This document shows, piece after piece, positions 39,084 through 50,641 of a stretch of 64,000 nt of DNA (within the stretch, counting starts at the first letter, position 1; each line of letters opens with the position of its first letter). A program made the translations under genes and the position numbers. The notes under the pieces are model-generated. The model worked only from the letters and a program-made list of their open reading frames with translations, had not been told where the DNA came from and searched no databases. Origin of the DNA: Rhizobium sp. G21 (GTDB lineage Bacteria; Pseudomonadota; Alphaproteobacteria; Rhizobiales; Rhizobiaceae); the NCBI RefSeq assembly GCF_014158035.1, contig NZ_JACFXW010000001.1, positions 2,613,501 to 2,677,500 of the forward strand. Reading direction: 5' to 3'.

Positions 39084-39752
39084 ATGAAGGACAAGAAGCC
39101 GACCCTCTTTCCCTCCACCAAACTCGTGGCGATCGCCGCCCTTGCGGGTCTCGTCGCCGGTGGTATCGCCGTTTACATGAAGGAAGCCGGCGATGGCAAT
39201 GGCGCATCCGCCGCCGCAGCCAGCCAATGCGCGCCGGCGAAAGCGGTCGCGGCCCGGCTTCAGCCGCTCGCCAAGGGGCAGGTGGCCGCCTTCATTCCGG
39301 CCAGCGAGCCCGCGCCGCTGTCGCTTCCGGTGCTGAAGGACGAGGCCGGCAAGGACATATCGATCGACGGCTACCGGCCGAAGGTTCAGCTGGTCAATCT
39401 CTGGGCGACATGGTGCGTACCATGCCGCGAGGAAATGCCGGCCCTCAATGGTTTGCAGAAATCTCTGGGCGGCGATCGCTTCCAGGTGACGACAATCAAC
39501 CTCGACAATGGCGATGCGGCCAAGCCGCTCGCCTTCCTGAAAGACAACGAGATCGACGCGCTGCCCTTGCACCACGACGCCAGCCTGTCGAGCTTCAACG
39601 CGCTCAAGAAGCTCGGCGTCGCCATGGGCCTGCCCGCCACCGTGCTCGTGGACGGCCAGGGCTGCATGCTCGGCGCCATGAACGGCCCCGCCGCCTGGGA
39701 CAGCGACGACGCCAAGGCGCTGATCAAAGGCGCCCTGGGCGAGGGTGCCTGA
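39084..39752 (+). CDS. tlpA: TlpA-type membrane-anchored thiol:disulfide oxidoreductase
   Basis: About 222 residues. An N-terminal anchor (LVAIAALAGLVAGGIAVYM, residues ~12-30) places a thioredoxin-like domain in the periplasm. The active site is LWATWCVPCREEMPALNG, and the cis-Pro region is LPATVLVD. An extra Cys pair (SQCAPAK and QGCMLGAM) is typical of TlpA. TlpA reduces cytochrome oxidase assembly factors in Bradyrhizobium. I prefer ATG 39084 (MKDKKPTLF); ATG 39075 or 39048 are in frame, the last overlapping argH's start. The argH/tlpA divergence is conserved. Confidence 0.9.
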   Translation: MKDKKPTLFPSTKLVAIAALAGLVAGGIAVYMKEAGDGNGASAAAASQCAPAKAVAARLQPLAKGQVAAFIPASEPAPLSLPVLKDEAGKDISIDGYRPKVQLVNLWATWCVPCREEMPALNGLQKSLGGDRFQVTTINLDNGDAAKPLAFLKDNEIDALPLHHDASLSSFNALKKLGVAMGLPATVLVDGQGCMLGAMNGPAAWDSDDAKALIKGALGEGA

Positions 39753-39758
39753 ACGGCG

Positions 39759-42700
39759 TCAGCTCCAGATGAAGTCGGCGGTCGTCAGGTCGTCATAGTC
39801 GATGCCGGTCAACTGGATCACCATGTCGGTCGCCGCATCGCCATTGACGTCGACATAGAGCTTGTCGCCGATTTCCGAGAAATACGCCTGAGAATTGCCC
39901 GTGGCGCCGAACGACGTCGCATTTCCGAGATATGTGAAACTGCCGGTCAGCAGGCCTGAAAAGACGAGGTCGTCGGTCGCGGCCGTGAAGTCCGCGATGA
40001 CGTCGGTTTGTCGACGTCGACTGGCTGATGCTGCTGAAGATGAACTGATCGGTGCCTGTGCCGCCATAGACTGTGTTGACGCCCAGACCCATGCGGATCG
40101 AGTCGTCGCCGGTGCCCAGTTCAATCTTTGAGAAACTCGACGCCTGTTCATCGAGAACGATGGAATTGACGCCCGCGCCGGCCAGGATGTTTTCCACATT
40201 GGCGAGCGTGGCCGTGCCGGCTGCGGCGAATGTCAGATAATCGGTGCCGCCTCCCAGATCGATATAGGCTCCGGTGTAGCTTGTGCTGAGGGTGATCGAA
40301 TCGTCTTCCGACGCTCCGGACAGGGATTCCACCGCCGTCACCGTTGCGGTCACGCCGTCGGCGAAGGTCACTGTATCGGCGCCGCTGCCGAGATTGATGG
40401 CGCCGCCGGTCATGTCGCCCTCGACCCTGACCGTATCGTTGAAATTGCCGCCATTGATCGTCTCGGCGAATTCGATCGTCAGCGTATTGACCGCATTGTC
40501 GAGCGACACCGTGTCGTTGCCGCCGCCGAGTTCGAGCATTACGCCCTGCGCCGACCCCGAGAAAGAGATTCTGTCGTCGCCTGCGCCTGCAGTCACGGTT
40601 TCCACGCTGGACAGCGTAATGATGTTGCTGCCGGAACCAAGCTCTAGGGTATCGACGCCGCTTCCGAGGCTGAAGAAACCGAGATAGCTCGATGAACCCG
40701 TATGGACGGCGTCCCGATCCGTGCCGCCATAGACGGTTTCGACGCCGGTGACCGTGAGCGTGTTGCCGTCGCCGGCGTAGAGCGTCAACCGGTCGCTGCC
40801 GTCACCGAGGCTAATCGAGCCGCCGGAAAGGCTCGAATCGAAGACGATGACGTCGGTCTGCGACCCGCCATTGACCGATTCGACATAGGCCACCGTCGCG
40901 GTGACCGCCACATTTGACCAGGCCAGAATATCGTTGCCGGCCCCGAGGTCGATCATGGCTATGGCGCTGGCTGCGGTGATCGTGAGATTGTCCGCGTCGC
41001 TCGATCCGAAAATGCTCTCGATCAATCCGACCGACAGCGTCCCGCCGTCGTCGAAGTAAAGCGTGTCCTGGCCGCTGCCGAGATTGAAAGAACCACCTGT
41101 CCACGAGTCGGACAGTTGGATCGTGTCGTTCTGCGAGCCTCCCGTCACCGTCTCTATGTTCCTGACCGTGACAGTGTTGTTGAAATTCGCGAGCGTCACC
41201 TGATCCGCGCCGGCGTCGAGATCAAGCATTGCTCCGGTGACCTGTTCGACGAAGGCGACGATGTCGGACCCGCTGCCTCCGGCTACGGATTCGACGCCGA
41301 TGATCGTCATCATCGCGCCGCTCGCGTCGATCTTCACGGTGTCCGAGCCTCCGCCGAGATTGATCGTTCCGCCAGAATAAGTGTCGGTGAGCACGACGAG
41401 ATCGTCACCTGCACCCCCTGAAACGGACTCGACATTCTGGACGCTGACCGTGCTGCCGCCAGAAAAGAGAAACACCGCGTCGGAATTGCCGCCGAGATCG
41501 ATTCTGACCGCGCCGTTGGCTCCGAGATAAACCTTGTCGCGCCTCCGGCGCCGGTGATGGTTTCGGCGTTCAACACGGTGAGGGTGGAGCCCGAGCCGTT
41601 GAGGATGACCTGATCGGAGCCGCCGGCAAGATCGAAGTAGCCCACCGTGACGCCCGCGGAGCCCAAAGTGACGGCGTCGTTGCCGCTGCCGCCATTGACG
41701 GTTTCGACCGACATGAGCGTCACCGTCGTGTCGACATTGCCGAAATTGACCGTGTCGAACCCGGAGCCGAGATTGATCTGCGAACCGGTCACCTCTCCCT
41801 CGAGCGTCAGCACATCGGTGGTAGATCCTCCGAGAACCGATTCCGTGTTGGAAATCGTCAGCGTGTTCTGAAAGTTGGAGAGCGTCAGGCTGTCGGTCGA
41901 GTCACCCAGATTGACTTGAGCGCCTGTGACCTGTTTGGTGAAAACAACGCTGTCGGCCGAAACGCTGCCGGTTACCGTTTCCACCGAAATCAAAGACACG
42001 GTGCCGCCGGTCGAATCGAAGATCACCTGATCGAGGCCGTCGCCGAGATCGAGGACCATCGCCGATACGCTCGATCCGAAAATCAGCACGTCGGAGACGC
42101 TGGAGCCCACGACGGATTCGATGTTGCTGATGGTGATCGTGTTGGCGTCGGACGCGGACGTCGCCCCCAGCCGCAGGATGTCTCCATCCACGCCGCCGCT
42201 GATCGTCTGGCCCGTGCCGTCGACCGTATCTGCGGGATTTCCGAGGTCGATTTCTCCGACATAGGGTCCCAGAAGTGTAATGTCCTGCTTCTGGCCATTG
42301 CCGATGATCGTCTCTGTATTCGTGAGCGTCGCCTTTGCAAAGGCGTTGATGATGACGCCGTCGCTGCCGCCTCGGAGATCCACCAGTCCGAGTTCGATCA
42401 GCGATCCCTTCTTGTTGTCGGGCATCACGATCGTAACGAGGTCGGATTGATTGGAGCCGATGATCGTTTCGGCAAGCGCGACGGAAACCGTCGTGTCGGA
42501 CATGACGTCCGAGAGATCGAGCATATCCAGCCCGCCGCCCAAATCGATCGCCCCGGCCGTATAGGAGCCAGAGAGATAGACCTTGTCGGTCGACGTTCCG
42601 CCGACGATGGTCTCCACGTCCACCATGGTCACGGTGTTGACGTAGTTCGCCAGCGAAACGATGTCGATCCCGGAGCCGAGCGTCACCAGACCCGCGGTGA

Positions 42701-44468
42701 TCTGGGTGCTGAAGGTGACGTTGTTGTCGACGCTGGACCCGTCCGCATTGACATTTTCGACATTGGCGAGGGTGATCGTCGCGCCCGTCTCGGAGAAGTC
42801 CACCGTGTCCTCGCCGTCGCCCAGATCGATCGAGAGACCGCTGATGGCGGACACGAGGTAGATCGTGTCGTCGCCGGCCTTGCCGATGATCGTTTCGACA
42901 TTTTCGACGGTCACGGTGTTGCCGTTCACGGAGGTCACGAGCGTGTCGACGCCTCCTCCGAGATCGACGTTGAATTCGCCGTCGGTCGGCTGGGCGCCGA
43001 GGAAGACGTAGTCGGCCTGGCTGCCGCCGAGAATGGTTTCGGTCTTGGCGATGGTGAGCGAATTGGCGGCGTCGGCGAGCGTGATCTGGTCGTCGCCATC
43101 CCCCAGATTGATGGTGGCGCGGGTCAGCCGGCCCGACACGGTGATGAGATCGTCTTCGGCCCCGCCGATCACTGTTTCGATCGAGGCGATGGTCAGCGTG
43201 TTGTCGAAGTCGGCCAGCTTCAGGCGATCGTTGCCGTTATAGAGATCGTAACGCCCGCCGGTGATCTGGTCGAGCACCGTGATGTCGTCGCTTTTCGTGT
43301 GCAGCGTGCCGGTAATGGTTTCGACGCCTTGGACGGAAACCGTGTTGTTGTATTTTCCGAGCTTCAGCGTGTCGCCTTCTCCGCCGAGATCGATGGTCAG
43401 GCCATTCGCCAGCGTTCCGATCGTGACGACGTCCTTGCCGTCTTCGGCGCCGATGATCGTTTCGATATTGCGCAGCGAAATCGTCGATCCGTCCTCGAAC
43501 AGAAACACTTTGTCGTCGCCGCCACGCAGGTCGATCGAGGTCGCCGTCTTGTCCATCATATAGACGATGTCGGTGCTGCCGCCGCCATAGATCGTCTCGA
43601 CGCTGAAGAGGGAGACCGTGTTGCGGAAATTGTCGAGCGTCAAGACGTCCTTGCCGCCGGCGAGATCGATTTCGAGACCTCTGGCGGCGCCGCTCCAGAC
43701 CACGCTGTCGATGCCGTTTGCGCCGAGCACGGATTCGGCGTTGGCGATGGTGATTGTGTTGTTGGAGCCCTTCAAGATCAGTTCGTCGGCTGCGCCGCCG
43801 CCGAGATCGTAGGACACGCGCGTCACTGCGGAGCTCACCGTGATCACGTCGTTGCCGCTGCTTGCCGTCAGCGTTTCGACGCCCGATATGGTGACGGTGG
43901 ACGCATCGTTGAGGAAGAGTTTGTCACCCTTGGAGCCGAGATCGATCCGACCGCCGTCCATTTCCGTCTGTATATAGACGATATCGCTGTTGGACCCGCC
44001 GAGAACCGTCTCCGTGTTCGAGACCGTGATGAGATTGTTCTTGAAATTGTCGAGGTCGACCGTGTCCGTCGCGCCGTCGCCGAGGTTGATGACGACGCCG
44101 TTGGCCACCTGATCGAACAGGATTTTCTGCGTGCCGTCCCCGCCGGTGACCGTTTCGATGTTGTAGATCGTCACGGTGGCGCCGTTGTCCTGCAGCTGCA
44201 GCTTGTCGTCGCCGCCGCCGAGATTGATCGCACCCTGCGTCAGATTGGAATCATAGCGAACGATGTCGTCGCCGCTCGAACCGAGAATGGATTCGATGTC
44301 GCTGACCACGACCGTATTGCCGGCGGCTTTCAGGATCAACGTGTCGCGACCGCCGCCGAGATCGACGCTGTCGTTGCGGACCGAAGCCGTCACCACGATG
44401 GTGTCGGCGGCGGATGTTCCGCTCACGGCGCTGAGATCGGAAACGGTTTTGGTCGTCTTGCTTGCCAT
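39759..44468 (-). CDS. Giant beta-strand-repeat protein with RTX-type C-terminal secretion region (two apparent frameshifts)
   Basis: About 1,569 residues. The start is ATG 44468 (MASKTTKTVSDLSAVSGTSA) with AAGGAG 8 bases upstream. Nearly the whole protein is a tandem repeat of about 45 residues: INLGxGxDxLxL, then N(T/L)VTVxxVETVxGG, then D.(V/I). Thirty (V/I/T/A)E(T/S/N) marks can be counted. The C-terminus VYGGTGTDQFIFSSISQS, DVIADFTAATDDLVFSG, KLYVDVNGDAATDMVIQLTG and final ADFIWS resemble the secretion region of serralysin/RTX proteins, implying type I export. Breaks are at about 41537-41541 (one base missing) and about 40008-40020 (+1 or -2). No enzymatic domain is visible. It is acidic and likely a Ca2+-binding beta-solenoid at the cell surface; no transporter is adjacent. 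Confidence 0.85.
40050..44430 (-). repeat. About 30 degenerate 135-138-base coding repeats
   Basis: Successive units encode INLG(G/S/D)G.D.(L/V).L followed by T.(T/V)..VET(V/I).G(G/S). Spacing between adjacent INLG/IDLG starts measured on three units is 46, 48 and 45 residues. The DNA copies are diverged, so recombination within the array is less likely than in fresh duplications. The unit ends where the RTX-like C-terminal region begins. Confidence 0.8.
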
Positions 44469-44729
44469 GGTCTGACTCCTTGTCATGCTCTTGGAGGCTG
44501 GCCGAAGGCCGAGCGCCCGCCCAAATGCCGGCAGGTGAGGGTGACCCTGGATTTAGTGGCTGAAGCTTTAGTGGGGCTGGCTCGTCCAGTTTAACTTTTC
44601 GCCTCACATTCCGCCCATTGAATCAGCGCCGGTCTTCCTTTAAGAGACCCGACAATTTCGCCGCGCAGAGGCGGAAGCCGTAAATTTTGGCGCAGCCGGG
44701 ATGGCGCGCGGGATATGGAAAAGACTGGC

Positions 44730-46004
44730 ATGGCGCGCATCGTGATGAAATTCGGCGGAACCTCCGTCGCTGATCTAGACCGCATCCATAACGTGGCGCG
44801 GCATGTCAAACGCGAGGTCGACGCCGGTCACGAAGTCGCCGTCGTCGTATCCGCCATGTCCGGAAAGACCAACGAGCTCGTCGGCTGGGTGCAGAACACG
44901 CCGAAAGTGGCCAAGGCGGATTCCCCTTTCTACGACGCGCGCGAATATGACGCCGTCGTCGCCTCGGGCGAGCAGGTGACATCCGGTCTTCTCGCCATCG
45001 CGCTGCAGTCGCTCGGCGTCAACGCCCGCTCCTGGCAGGGCTGGCAGATCCCGATCCGCACCGACAACGCCCATGGCGCCGCACGCATTCTCGAAATCGA
45101 CGGCGCCGAGATCATCCGCCGCATGCAGGACGGCCAGGTCGCCGTCGTCGCCGGCTTCCAGGGCCTCGGTCCGGACAATCGCATCGCGACGCTCGGCCGC
45201 GGCGGCTCCGACACCTCAGCCGTCGCCATCGCCGCCGCCGTCAAGGCGGATCGTTGCGACATCTATACCGACGTCGACGGCGTCTATACGACCGATCCGC
45301 GCATCGAACCCAAAGCCAGGCGCCTGAAGAAGGTGGTGTTCGAGGAAATGCTTGAAATGGCCTCGCTGGGCTCCAAGGTCCTGCAGGTCCGTTCGGTCGA
45401 ACTCGCCATGGTTCACAAGGTCCGCACCTTCGTGCGCTCGTCTTTCGAAGACCCCGATGCGCCGGGCATGGGCGATCTTCTCAACCCGCCCGGAACGCTG
45501 ATTTGTGATGAGGAAGAAATCGTGGAACAGGAAGTCGTAACCGGCATCGCCTTCGCCAAGGATGAAGCGCAGATCTCGCTCCGCCGTCTGGCCGACCGGC
45601 CCGGCGTGTCGGCCGCGATCTTCGGACCGCTCGCCGAAGCCCATATCAATGTCGACATGATCGTACAGAACATTTCCGAAGACGGTTCGCGCACCGACAT
45701 GACCTTCACCGTGCCGACCGGCGATCTCGAAAAGGCGCTGAAAGTGCTCGACGAGCAGAAGCATCAGGTCGGCTTCGACGTGATCCAGAGCGAATCGGGG
45801 CTGGTGAAAGTGTCCGTCATCGGCATCGGCATGCGCAGCCATGCGGGCGTTGCCGCCCAGGCCTTCTCCGCGCTCGCCGCCAAAGGCATCAATATCAAGG
45901 CGATCACGACGTCTGAAATCAAGATTTCAATCTTGATCGACGGCGCCTATGGAGAACTCGCGGTTCGCACTTTGCATTCGGCCTACGGACTGGATAAGAA
46001 GTAA
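44730..46004 (+). CDS. lysC: Aspartate kinase
   Basis: First enzyme of the aspartate family pathway (lysine, threonine, methionine). It has 424 residues from ATG 44730 (MARIVMKFGGTSV); ATG 44715 is an alternative. The kinase signature is VMKFGGTSVADL, the ATP site LGRGGSDTSAVAIA, and DIYTDVDGVYTTDPR. The C-terminal half has two ACT domains (GVSAAIFGPLAEAHINVDMI and VSVIGIGMRSHAGVAAQAFSA), so feedback inhibition by lysine and/or threonine is expected. It is followed by ptsP, a conserved rhizobial pair. Confidence 0.97.
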   Translation: MARIVMKFGGTSVADLDRIHNVARHVKREVDAGHEVAVVVSAMSGKTNELVGWVQNTPKVAKADSPFYDAREYDAVVASGEQVTSGLLAIALQSLGVNARSWQGWQIPIRTDNAHGAARILEIDGAEIIRRMQDGQVAVVAGFQGLGPDNRIATLGRGGSDTSAVAIAAAVKADRCDIYTDVDGVYTTDPRIEPKARRLKKVVFEEMLEMASLGSKVLQVRSVELAMVHKVRTFVRSSFEDPDAPGMGDLLNPPGTLICDEEEIVEQEVVTGIAFAKDEAQISLRRLADRPGVSAAIFGPLAEAHINVDMIVQNISEDGSRTDMTFTVPTGDLEKALKVLDEQKHQVGFDVIQSESGLVKVSVIGIGMRSHAGVAAQAFSALAAKGINIKAITTSEIKISILIDGAYGELAVRTLHSAYGLDKK

Positions 46005-46090
46005 GGCGAGCCGGGGGCTGCGTCAGCGTCATGATTTGACATACTGCGTCGGCTCCTTTTCCTGGTAGAGCAGTTCGGAAGGGCGCCTTC

Positions 46091-48360
46091 GTGATCAGAG
46101 ACATGGCAGCTGGACCGCGTATCCTGCTCAGGCGCTTGCGAGAGCTTTCGGCGGAGCCGCTGGAGCCTCAGGATCGCCTCGACAGGATCGTGATGCAGAT
46201 CGCCCGCAACATGGTTGCGGAGGTGTGCTCGGTCTATGTGCTGCGCGCCGATGGCGTGCTCGAGCTCTACGCCACCGAAGGCCTCAACAAGGAATCGGTC
46301 CACCTCGCCCAGTTGAAGATGGGCGAGGGCCTGGTCGGCACGATCGCGGCCTCGGCCCAGCCGCTCAATCTCTCGGACGCGCAAAGCCATCCGGCCTACG
46401 CCTATCTGCCCGAAACCGGCGAAGAGCTGTTTCATTCCTTCCTCGGCGTGCCGATCCTGCGCGCCGGCCGCGCGCTCGGCGTTCTCGTCGTCCAGAACCG
46501 GGCGCAGCGCCATTATTCCGACGACGAGGTCGAAGCGCTCGAAACGGTCGCCATGGTGCTGGCCGAAATGGTGGCGTCGGGCGAACTCAAGAAGCTCACC
46601 AAGCCCGGCCAAGAGCTCGACCTCTCCCGCCCCGTCACGATCGAAGGCGACGCCTATGGCGACGGCATCGGTCTGGGCTATGTCGTGCTGCACGATCCGC
46701 GCGTCGTCGTCACCAACCTGCTCAACGAAGACGTCGAACTGGAGCTGAACCGCCTCGGAGAAGCCTTGGGCTCGCTGCGGATCAGCATCGACGACATGCT
46801 GTCGCGCCGCGAAGTCTCCATGGAAGGCGAGCACCGCGCCGTTCTCGAAGCCTATCGGATGTTCGCCCACGACCGCGGCTGGGTGCGCAAGCTCGAAGAG
46901 GCTATTCGCAACGGCTTGACGGCGGAAGCGGCGGTCGAGCGCGTGCAGAGCGAAACGCGCGCCCGGATGATGCGGCTCACCGATCCCTATCTGCGCGAGC
47001 GGATGCATGATTTCGACGACCTCGCCAATCGTCTCTTGAGGCAGTTGGCCGGCTACGGCGCGCATGCGGCGGCGGCGGCGTTTCCGAACGACGCCATCAT
47101 CGTGGCGCGCGCCATGGGCGCGGCCGAACTTCTCGATTACCCCCGGACCAATGTTCGCGGCCTCGTGCTCGAGGAAGGCGCGGTCACCAGCCATGTCGTC
47201 ATCGTCGCCAAGGCCATGGGCATTCCGTCGTCGGCCAGGCCGAAGGCGCAGTGTCGCTGGCGGAGAAGGGCGACGCCATCATCATCGACGGCGAAGACGG
47301 CAAGGTCCACCTGCGTCCCGCCCAGGACGTGCAGAAGGCCTATGAAGAAAAGGTGCGTTTCCGCGCTCGCCGGCAGGAGCAGTTCCGGGCGCTGCGCGCC
47401 GTCGAACCCGCCACGCGCGACGGTCGCCGCATCAGCCTGAACATGAATGCCGGCCTGCTGGTCGACCTGCCGCAGCTTTCGGAAGCCGGCGCCGAGGGAA
47501 TCGGCCTGTTCCGCACCGAATTGCAGTTCATGATCGCCTCGACCATGCCCAAGGGCGAGGAGCAGGAAGCCTTCTATCGCAACGTCATCAAGCAGGCCGC
47601 CGGACGGCCGGTGACGTTCCGCACCCTCGACATCGGTTCGGACAAGGTCGTTCCCTATTTCCAGGCGATCAAGGAAGAGAATCCCGCGCTCGGCTGGCGC
47701 GCGATCCGCCTGGCGCTCGACCGTCCGGGCCTGTTGCGCACCCAGATGCGCGCCCTTCTCAAGGCGGCGGGCGGCACCGAGCTGAAGATCATGATTCCCA
47801 TGGTCACCGAGGTGCAGGAATTGCGGGCGGTCCGCGTTCTCCTGCAAAAGGAAGTGCAGCATCTCTCCAAATTTGGCCATCTCCTGCCGCGCAAGCTGCA
47901 GTTCGGCGCGATGCTGGAAGTTCCGTCGCTGCTCTGGCAACTCGACGAACTCATGGCGGAAACCGATTTCGTGTCTGTCGGCTCCAACGATCTCTTCCAG
48001 TTCGCCATGGCGGTGGATCGCGGCAATGCGCGGGTGTCCGACCGTTTCGACATTCTGGAGCGGCCGTTCCTGCGCATTCTCCGCGACATCGTTCGCGCAG
48101 GCCAGCGCAACAACACGCCGGTGACGCTGTGCGGCGAGATGGCGGGCAAGCCGCTGTCGGCGATGGCGCTGCTCGGCCTGGGTTTCCGGTCGATCTCGAT
48201 GTCGCCTGCGGCGATCGGCCCCGTGAAGGCCATGCTGCTCGGGCTCGACGCAAGCGCTCTCGAGCGCATGATGACCGATGCGCTCGACGAAAAGGCGCCG
48301 AAAGTCCCGATGCGCGAATTGCTGAAGCGCTTCGCCGAAGAACACAATATTCCGCTTTGA
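46091..48360 (+). CDS. ptsP: Phosphoenolpyruvate-protein phosphotransferase PtsP (EI-Ntr; apparent frameshift)
   Basis: Enzyme I of the nitrogen PTS, which phosphorylates NPr from PEP in response to nitrogen status. An N-terminal GAF domain (residues ~25-155, GLVGTIAASAQPLNLSDAQ, FLGVPILRAGRALGVLVVQN) precedes the PEP-utilising domains. The phospho-His is in EEGAVTSHVVIVAKAMGIP, and the C-terminal barrel has GIGLFRTELQFM and VTLCGEMAGKP. The frame breaks at 47225-47227: CCG-TCG should be CCG-GTC, restoring GIPVVGQAEGAVSLAEKGD. After repair about 756 residues. GTG 46091 is used as start (ATG 46103 possible). Confidence 0.94.
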
Positions 48361-48372
48361 CGGTATAGACCC

Positions 48373-49458
48373 TTGGCTACGCTCCCGCTCGACAAGATGA
48401 AGGAACTCGAACGCCGTTTCGCGGAGGTCGAGGCACGCATGGGCGAGGGCCCGGCGGCAGACGTCTATATCAGGCTCGCCGCAGAATATTCGGAACTGCA
48501 GCCGGTCGTGGCGAAGATTTCCGCCTACATGAAGGCGCAGGAAGAACTTTCGGGCCTGCGCGCCATTCTCGCCGACGGCGGCATGGATCGCGACATGCGC
48601 GACCTCGCCGAACTCGAACTGCCTGACCTGCAGGACCGGATCGAGCAGCTCGAGAAGGATTTGCTGATCGCGCTCCTGCCCAAGGACGCGGCCGACGAAA
48701 AGAACGCCATTCTCGAAATCCGCGCCGGCACCGGCGGCAACGAGGCCGCGCTCTTCGCCGGCGATCTCTTCCGGATGTATGAGCGTTACGCCTCCACCCA
48801 TGGCTGGAAGGTGGAAATCCTGTCCGAAAGCGAAGGCGAGGCGGGCGGCTACAAGGAAGTCATCGCCGAGATTTCGGGCCGCGGCGTGTTCTCGAAGCTG
48901 AAATTCGAATCCGGCGTGCATCGCGTGCAGCGCGTGCCGGCGACCGAATCGCAAGGGCGCATCCATACATCGGCGGCCACGGTCGCCGTTCTGCCGGAGG
49001 CGGAGGACATCGACATCGAGATCCGCCAGGAGGATATCCGTATCGACACGATGCGGGCGTCCGGCGCGGGCGGACAGCATGTCAACACCACCGATTCCGC
49101 CGTGCGCATCACGCATCTTCCCACCGGCATCGTCGTCACCAGTTCGGAGAAGTCTCAGCACCAGAACCGCGCCAAGGCGATGCAGGTGCTGCGCTCCAAA
49201 CTGTTGGACATGGAGCGTCAGCGGGCCGACAGCGCCCGGTCTGCGGATCGACGCAGCCAGGTGGGATCGGGCGACCGGTCCGAACGGATTCGCACCTATA
49301 ATTTCCCGCAGGGTCGGCTGACCGACCACCGCATCAATCTGACCCTCTATTCGCTCGACCGGGTGATGCAGGGCGAAATCGGCGATGTGGTCGACGCATT
49401 GATCGCCGATTTCCAGGCCTCGGAGCTCGCCCGCCTGGGTGAAGGCGGCCTCTCGTGA
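48373..49458 (+). CDS. prfA: Peptide chain release factor 1
   Basis: Class I release factor for UAA and UAG. It has 361 residues from a TTG start at 48373. The catalytic GGQ is in [19 protein letters not shown], the anticodon-like PAT tripeptide is in [15 protein letters not shown], and [12 protein letters not shown] lies in the N-terminal part of domain 2. It overlaps prmC by 4 bases, so the factor and its methylase are translationally coupled. Confidence 0.97.
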   Translation: MATLPLDKMKELERRFAEVEARMGEGPAADVYIRLAAEYSELQPVVAKISAYMKAQEELSGLRAILADGGMDRDMRDLAELELPDLQDRIEQLEKDLLIALLPKDAADEKNAILEIRAGTGGNEAALFAGDLFRMYERYASTHGWKVEILSESEGEAGGYKEVIAEISGRGVFSKLKFESGVHRVQRVPATESQGRIHTSAATVAVLPEAEDIDIEIRQEDIRIDTMRASGAGGQHVNTTDSAVRITHLPTGIVVTSSEKSQHQNRAKAMQVLRSKLLDMERQRADSARSADRRSQVGSGDRSERIRTYNFPQGRLTDHRINLTLYSLDRVMQGEIGDVVDALIADFQASELARLGEGGLS

Positions 49459-50321
49459 GCATCACGCTCGGCGCCATCATGGATCGCTTTCGACGCGCGC
49501 TTCAGGCTGCCGGGGTCGAGGATGCCGCGGCCGAAACCCGCATTCTCATCGGCGGCGCGCTGGGGCTCGATCGCGCCGCCATGCTGGCGCGTCCCGAACT
49601 CGCTCTCCGCCCCGAAGATGAAACGCGGCTCGACGCGATGCTCGATCGCAGGCTCGCGGGCGAGCCGCCGCACCGCATTCTCGGGCGGCGGGAATTCTTC
49701 GGCCTTGAATTCCAGTTGAGCGAGGCGACGCTGGAGCCGCGCCCGGACACGGAAATCCTCGTCGAGACTGTATTGGAACGCTTGCGGCCGCGGCGCGAGG
49801 AGCCGTTGTCGATCGTCGATCTCGGCACGGGCACAGGCGCGATCTTGCTGGCTCTCCTGTCCGAAATGCCGTTCGCGCGAGGCATGGCAGTCGACCTCTC
49901 CGAAAAAGCCCTCGCCACCGCGCAGAAGAACGCCGAGGCTCTGGCCCTAGCCGATCGCTTCGACACGGGTTGCGGCTCGTGGTTTGCGCCGCTCGCGGGA
50001 CGCGTGTTCGACGTGATCGTCTCCAACCCTCCCTATATACCCTCCGCTGTCATCCCGACGCTCGATGTGGAGGTGCGCGAGCATGATCCGCTTCTGGCGC
50101 TGGACGGCGGCGAGGATGGCCTGGACGCCTATCGCGCCATTGCAGCCGGCGCCGGCGCGCATCTCGCGTCCATGGGCTTTGTCGCCGTCGAAACCGGCTT
50201 CGATCAAAGACAGAGCGTCGAAGACATCTTTCGCGGGCAAGGTTTCATTTTGTCGGAAGCTCGGCGAGACTATGGCGGCAATGATCGGGTGCAGGTCTTT
50301 TCCAAAACAAGATCTGCCTAG
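49455..50321 (+). CDS. prmC: Release factor glutamine methyltransferase
   Basis: PrmC methylates the glutamine of the GGQ motif in release factors. It has 288 residues from GTG 49455. The substrate-binding N-terminal helices are followed by the SAM site [18 protein letters not shown] and the active-site [11 protein letters not shown] (NPPY, near residue 191). The terminal GGNDRVQVF is normal. It follows prfA directly. Confidence 0.96.
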   Translation: MSITLGAIMDRFRRALQAAGVEDAAAETRILIGGALGLDRAAMLARPELALRPEDETRLDAMLDRRLAGEPPHRILGRREFFGLEFQLSEATLEPRPDTEILVETVLERLRPRREEPLSIVDLGTGTGAILLALLSEMPFARGMAVDLSEKALATAQKNAEALALADRFDTGCGSWFAPLAGRVFDVIVSNPPYIPSAVIPTLDVEVREHDPLLALDGGEDGLDAYRAIAAGAGAHLASMGFVAVETGFDQRQSVEDIFRGQGFILSEARRDYGGNDRVQVFSKTRSA

Positions 50322-50641
50322 GCCGCTTTCAGCGCGTGAATATTGAGCTCTTTCCCAAGAAAGGGCTTGGAATCCTTCGGAAAGCGGTCTAGGGTCGCCT
50401 CATGCACCGGGCGGCATCCGCTGGATCAGCGATTCGATAATTGATTGCCGGGCTTTGGGGTTTCTCAAAACATACGTCCTGACATATCGGGTCCGGTGCT
50501 GGGCTCTGGATTTTGGAGTAGATTCCGGGATCAGCGGCGTCCGTGGACGTGATCGCGACAGTGAAGCGCGAAAGCTGCGCTCTCAACGCCGATGCGGCGC
50601 GTCGGAGCGCAATGGAAACAGACATTTCGGGTGAATGATTG
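50322..50641. other. Intergenic region with long-range complementary segments
   Basis: No gene is supportable in these 320 bases. CCGCTTTC (50323-50330) is complementary to GAAAGCGG (50380-50387), enclosing smaller stems such as CCAAG/CTTGG. Transcripts from prmC would fold into a branched structure here, so it may be a terminator or a small-RNA-like element. The right half up to the DUF4167 start shows no recognised motif. Confidence 0.3.

Noticed and set aside
41916-44594. 892-codon open frame on the plus strand opposite the second RTX gene
   Set aside because: It mirrors the repeat periodicity of the real reverse-strand gene, which has a ribosome-binding site and an RTX-type C-terminus. 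This frame has neither.
47220-47260. Programmed ribosomal frameshift in ptsP
   Set aside because: No slippery heptamer or downstream pseudoknot is visible, relatives encode PtsP in one frame, and the same type of break recurs in ten other genes.
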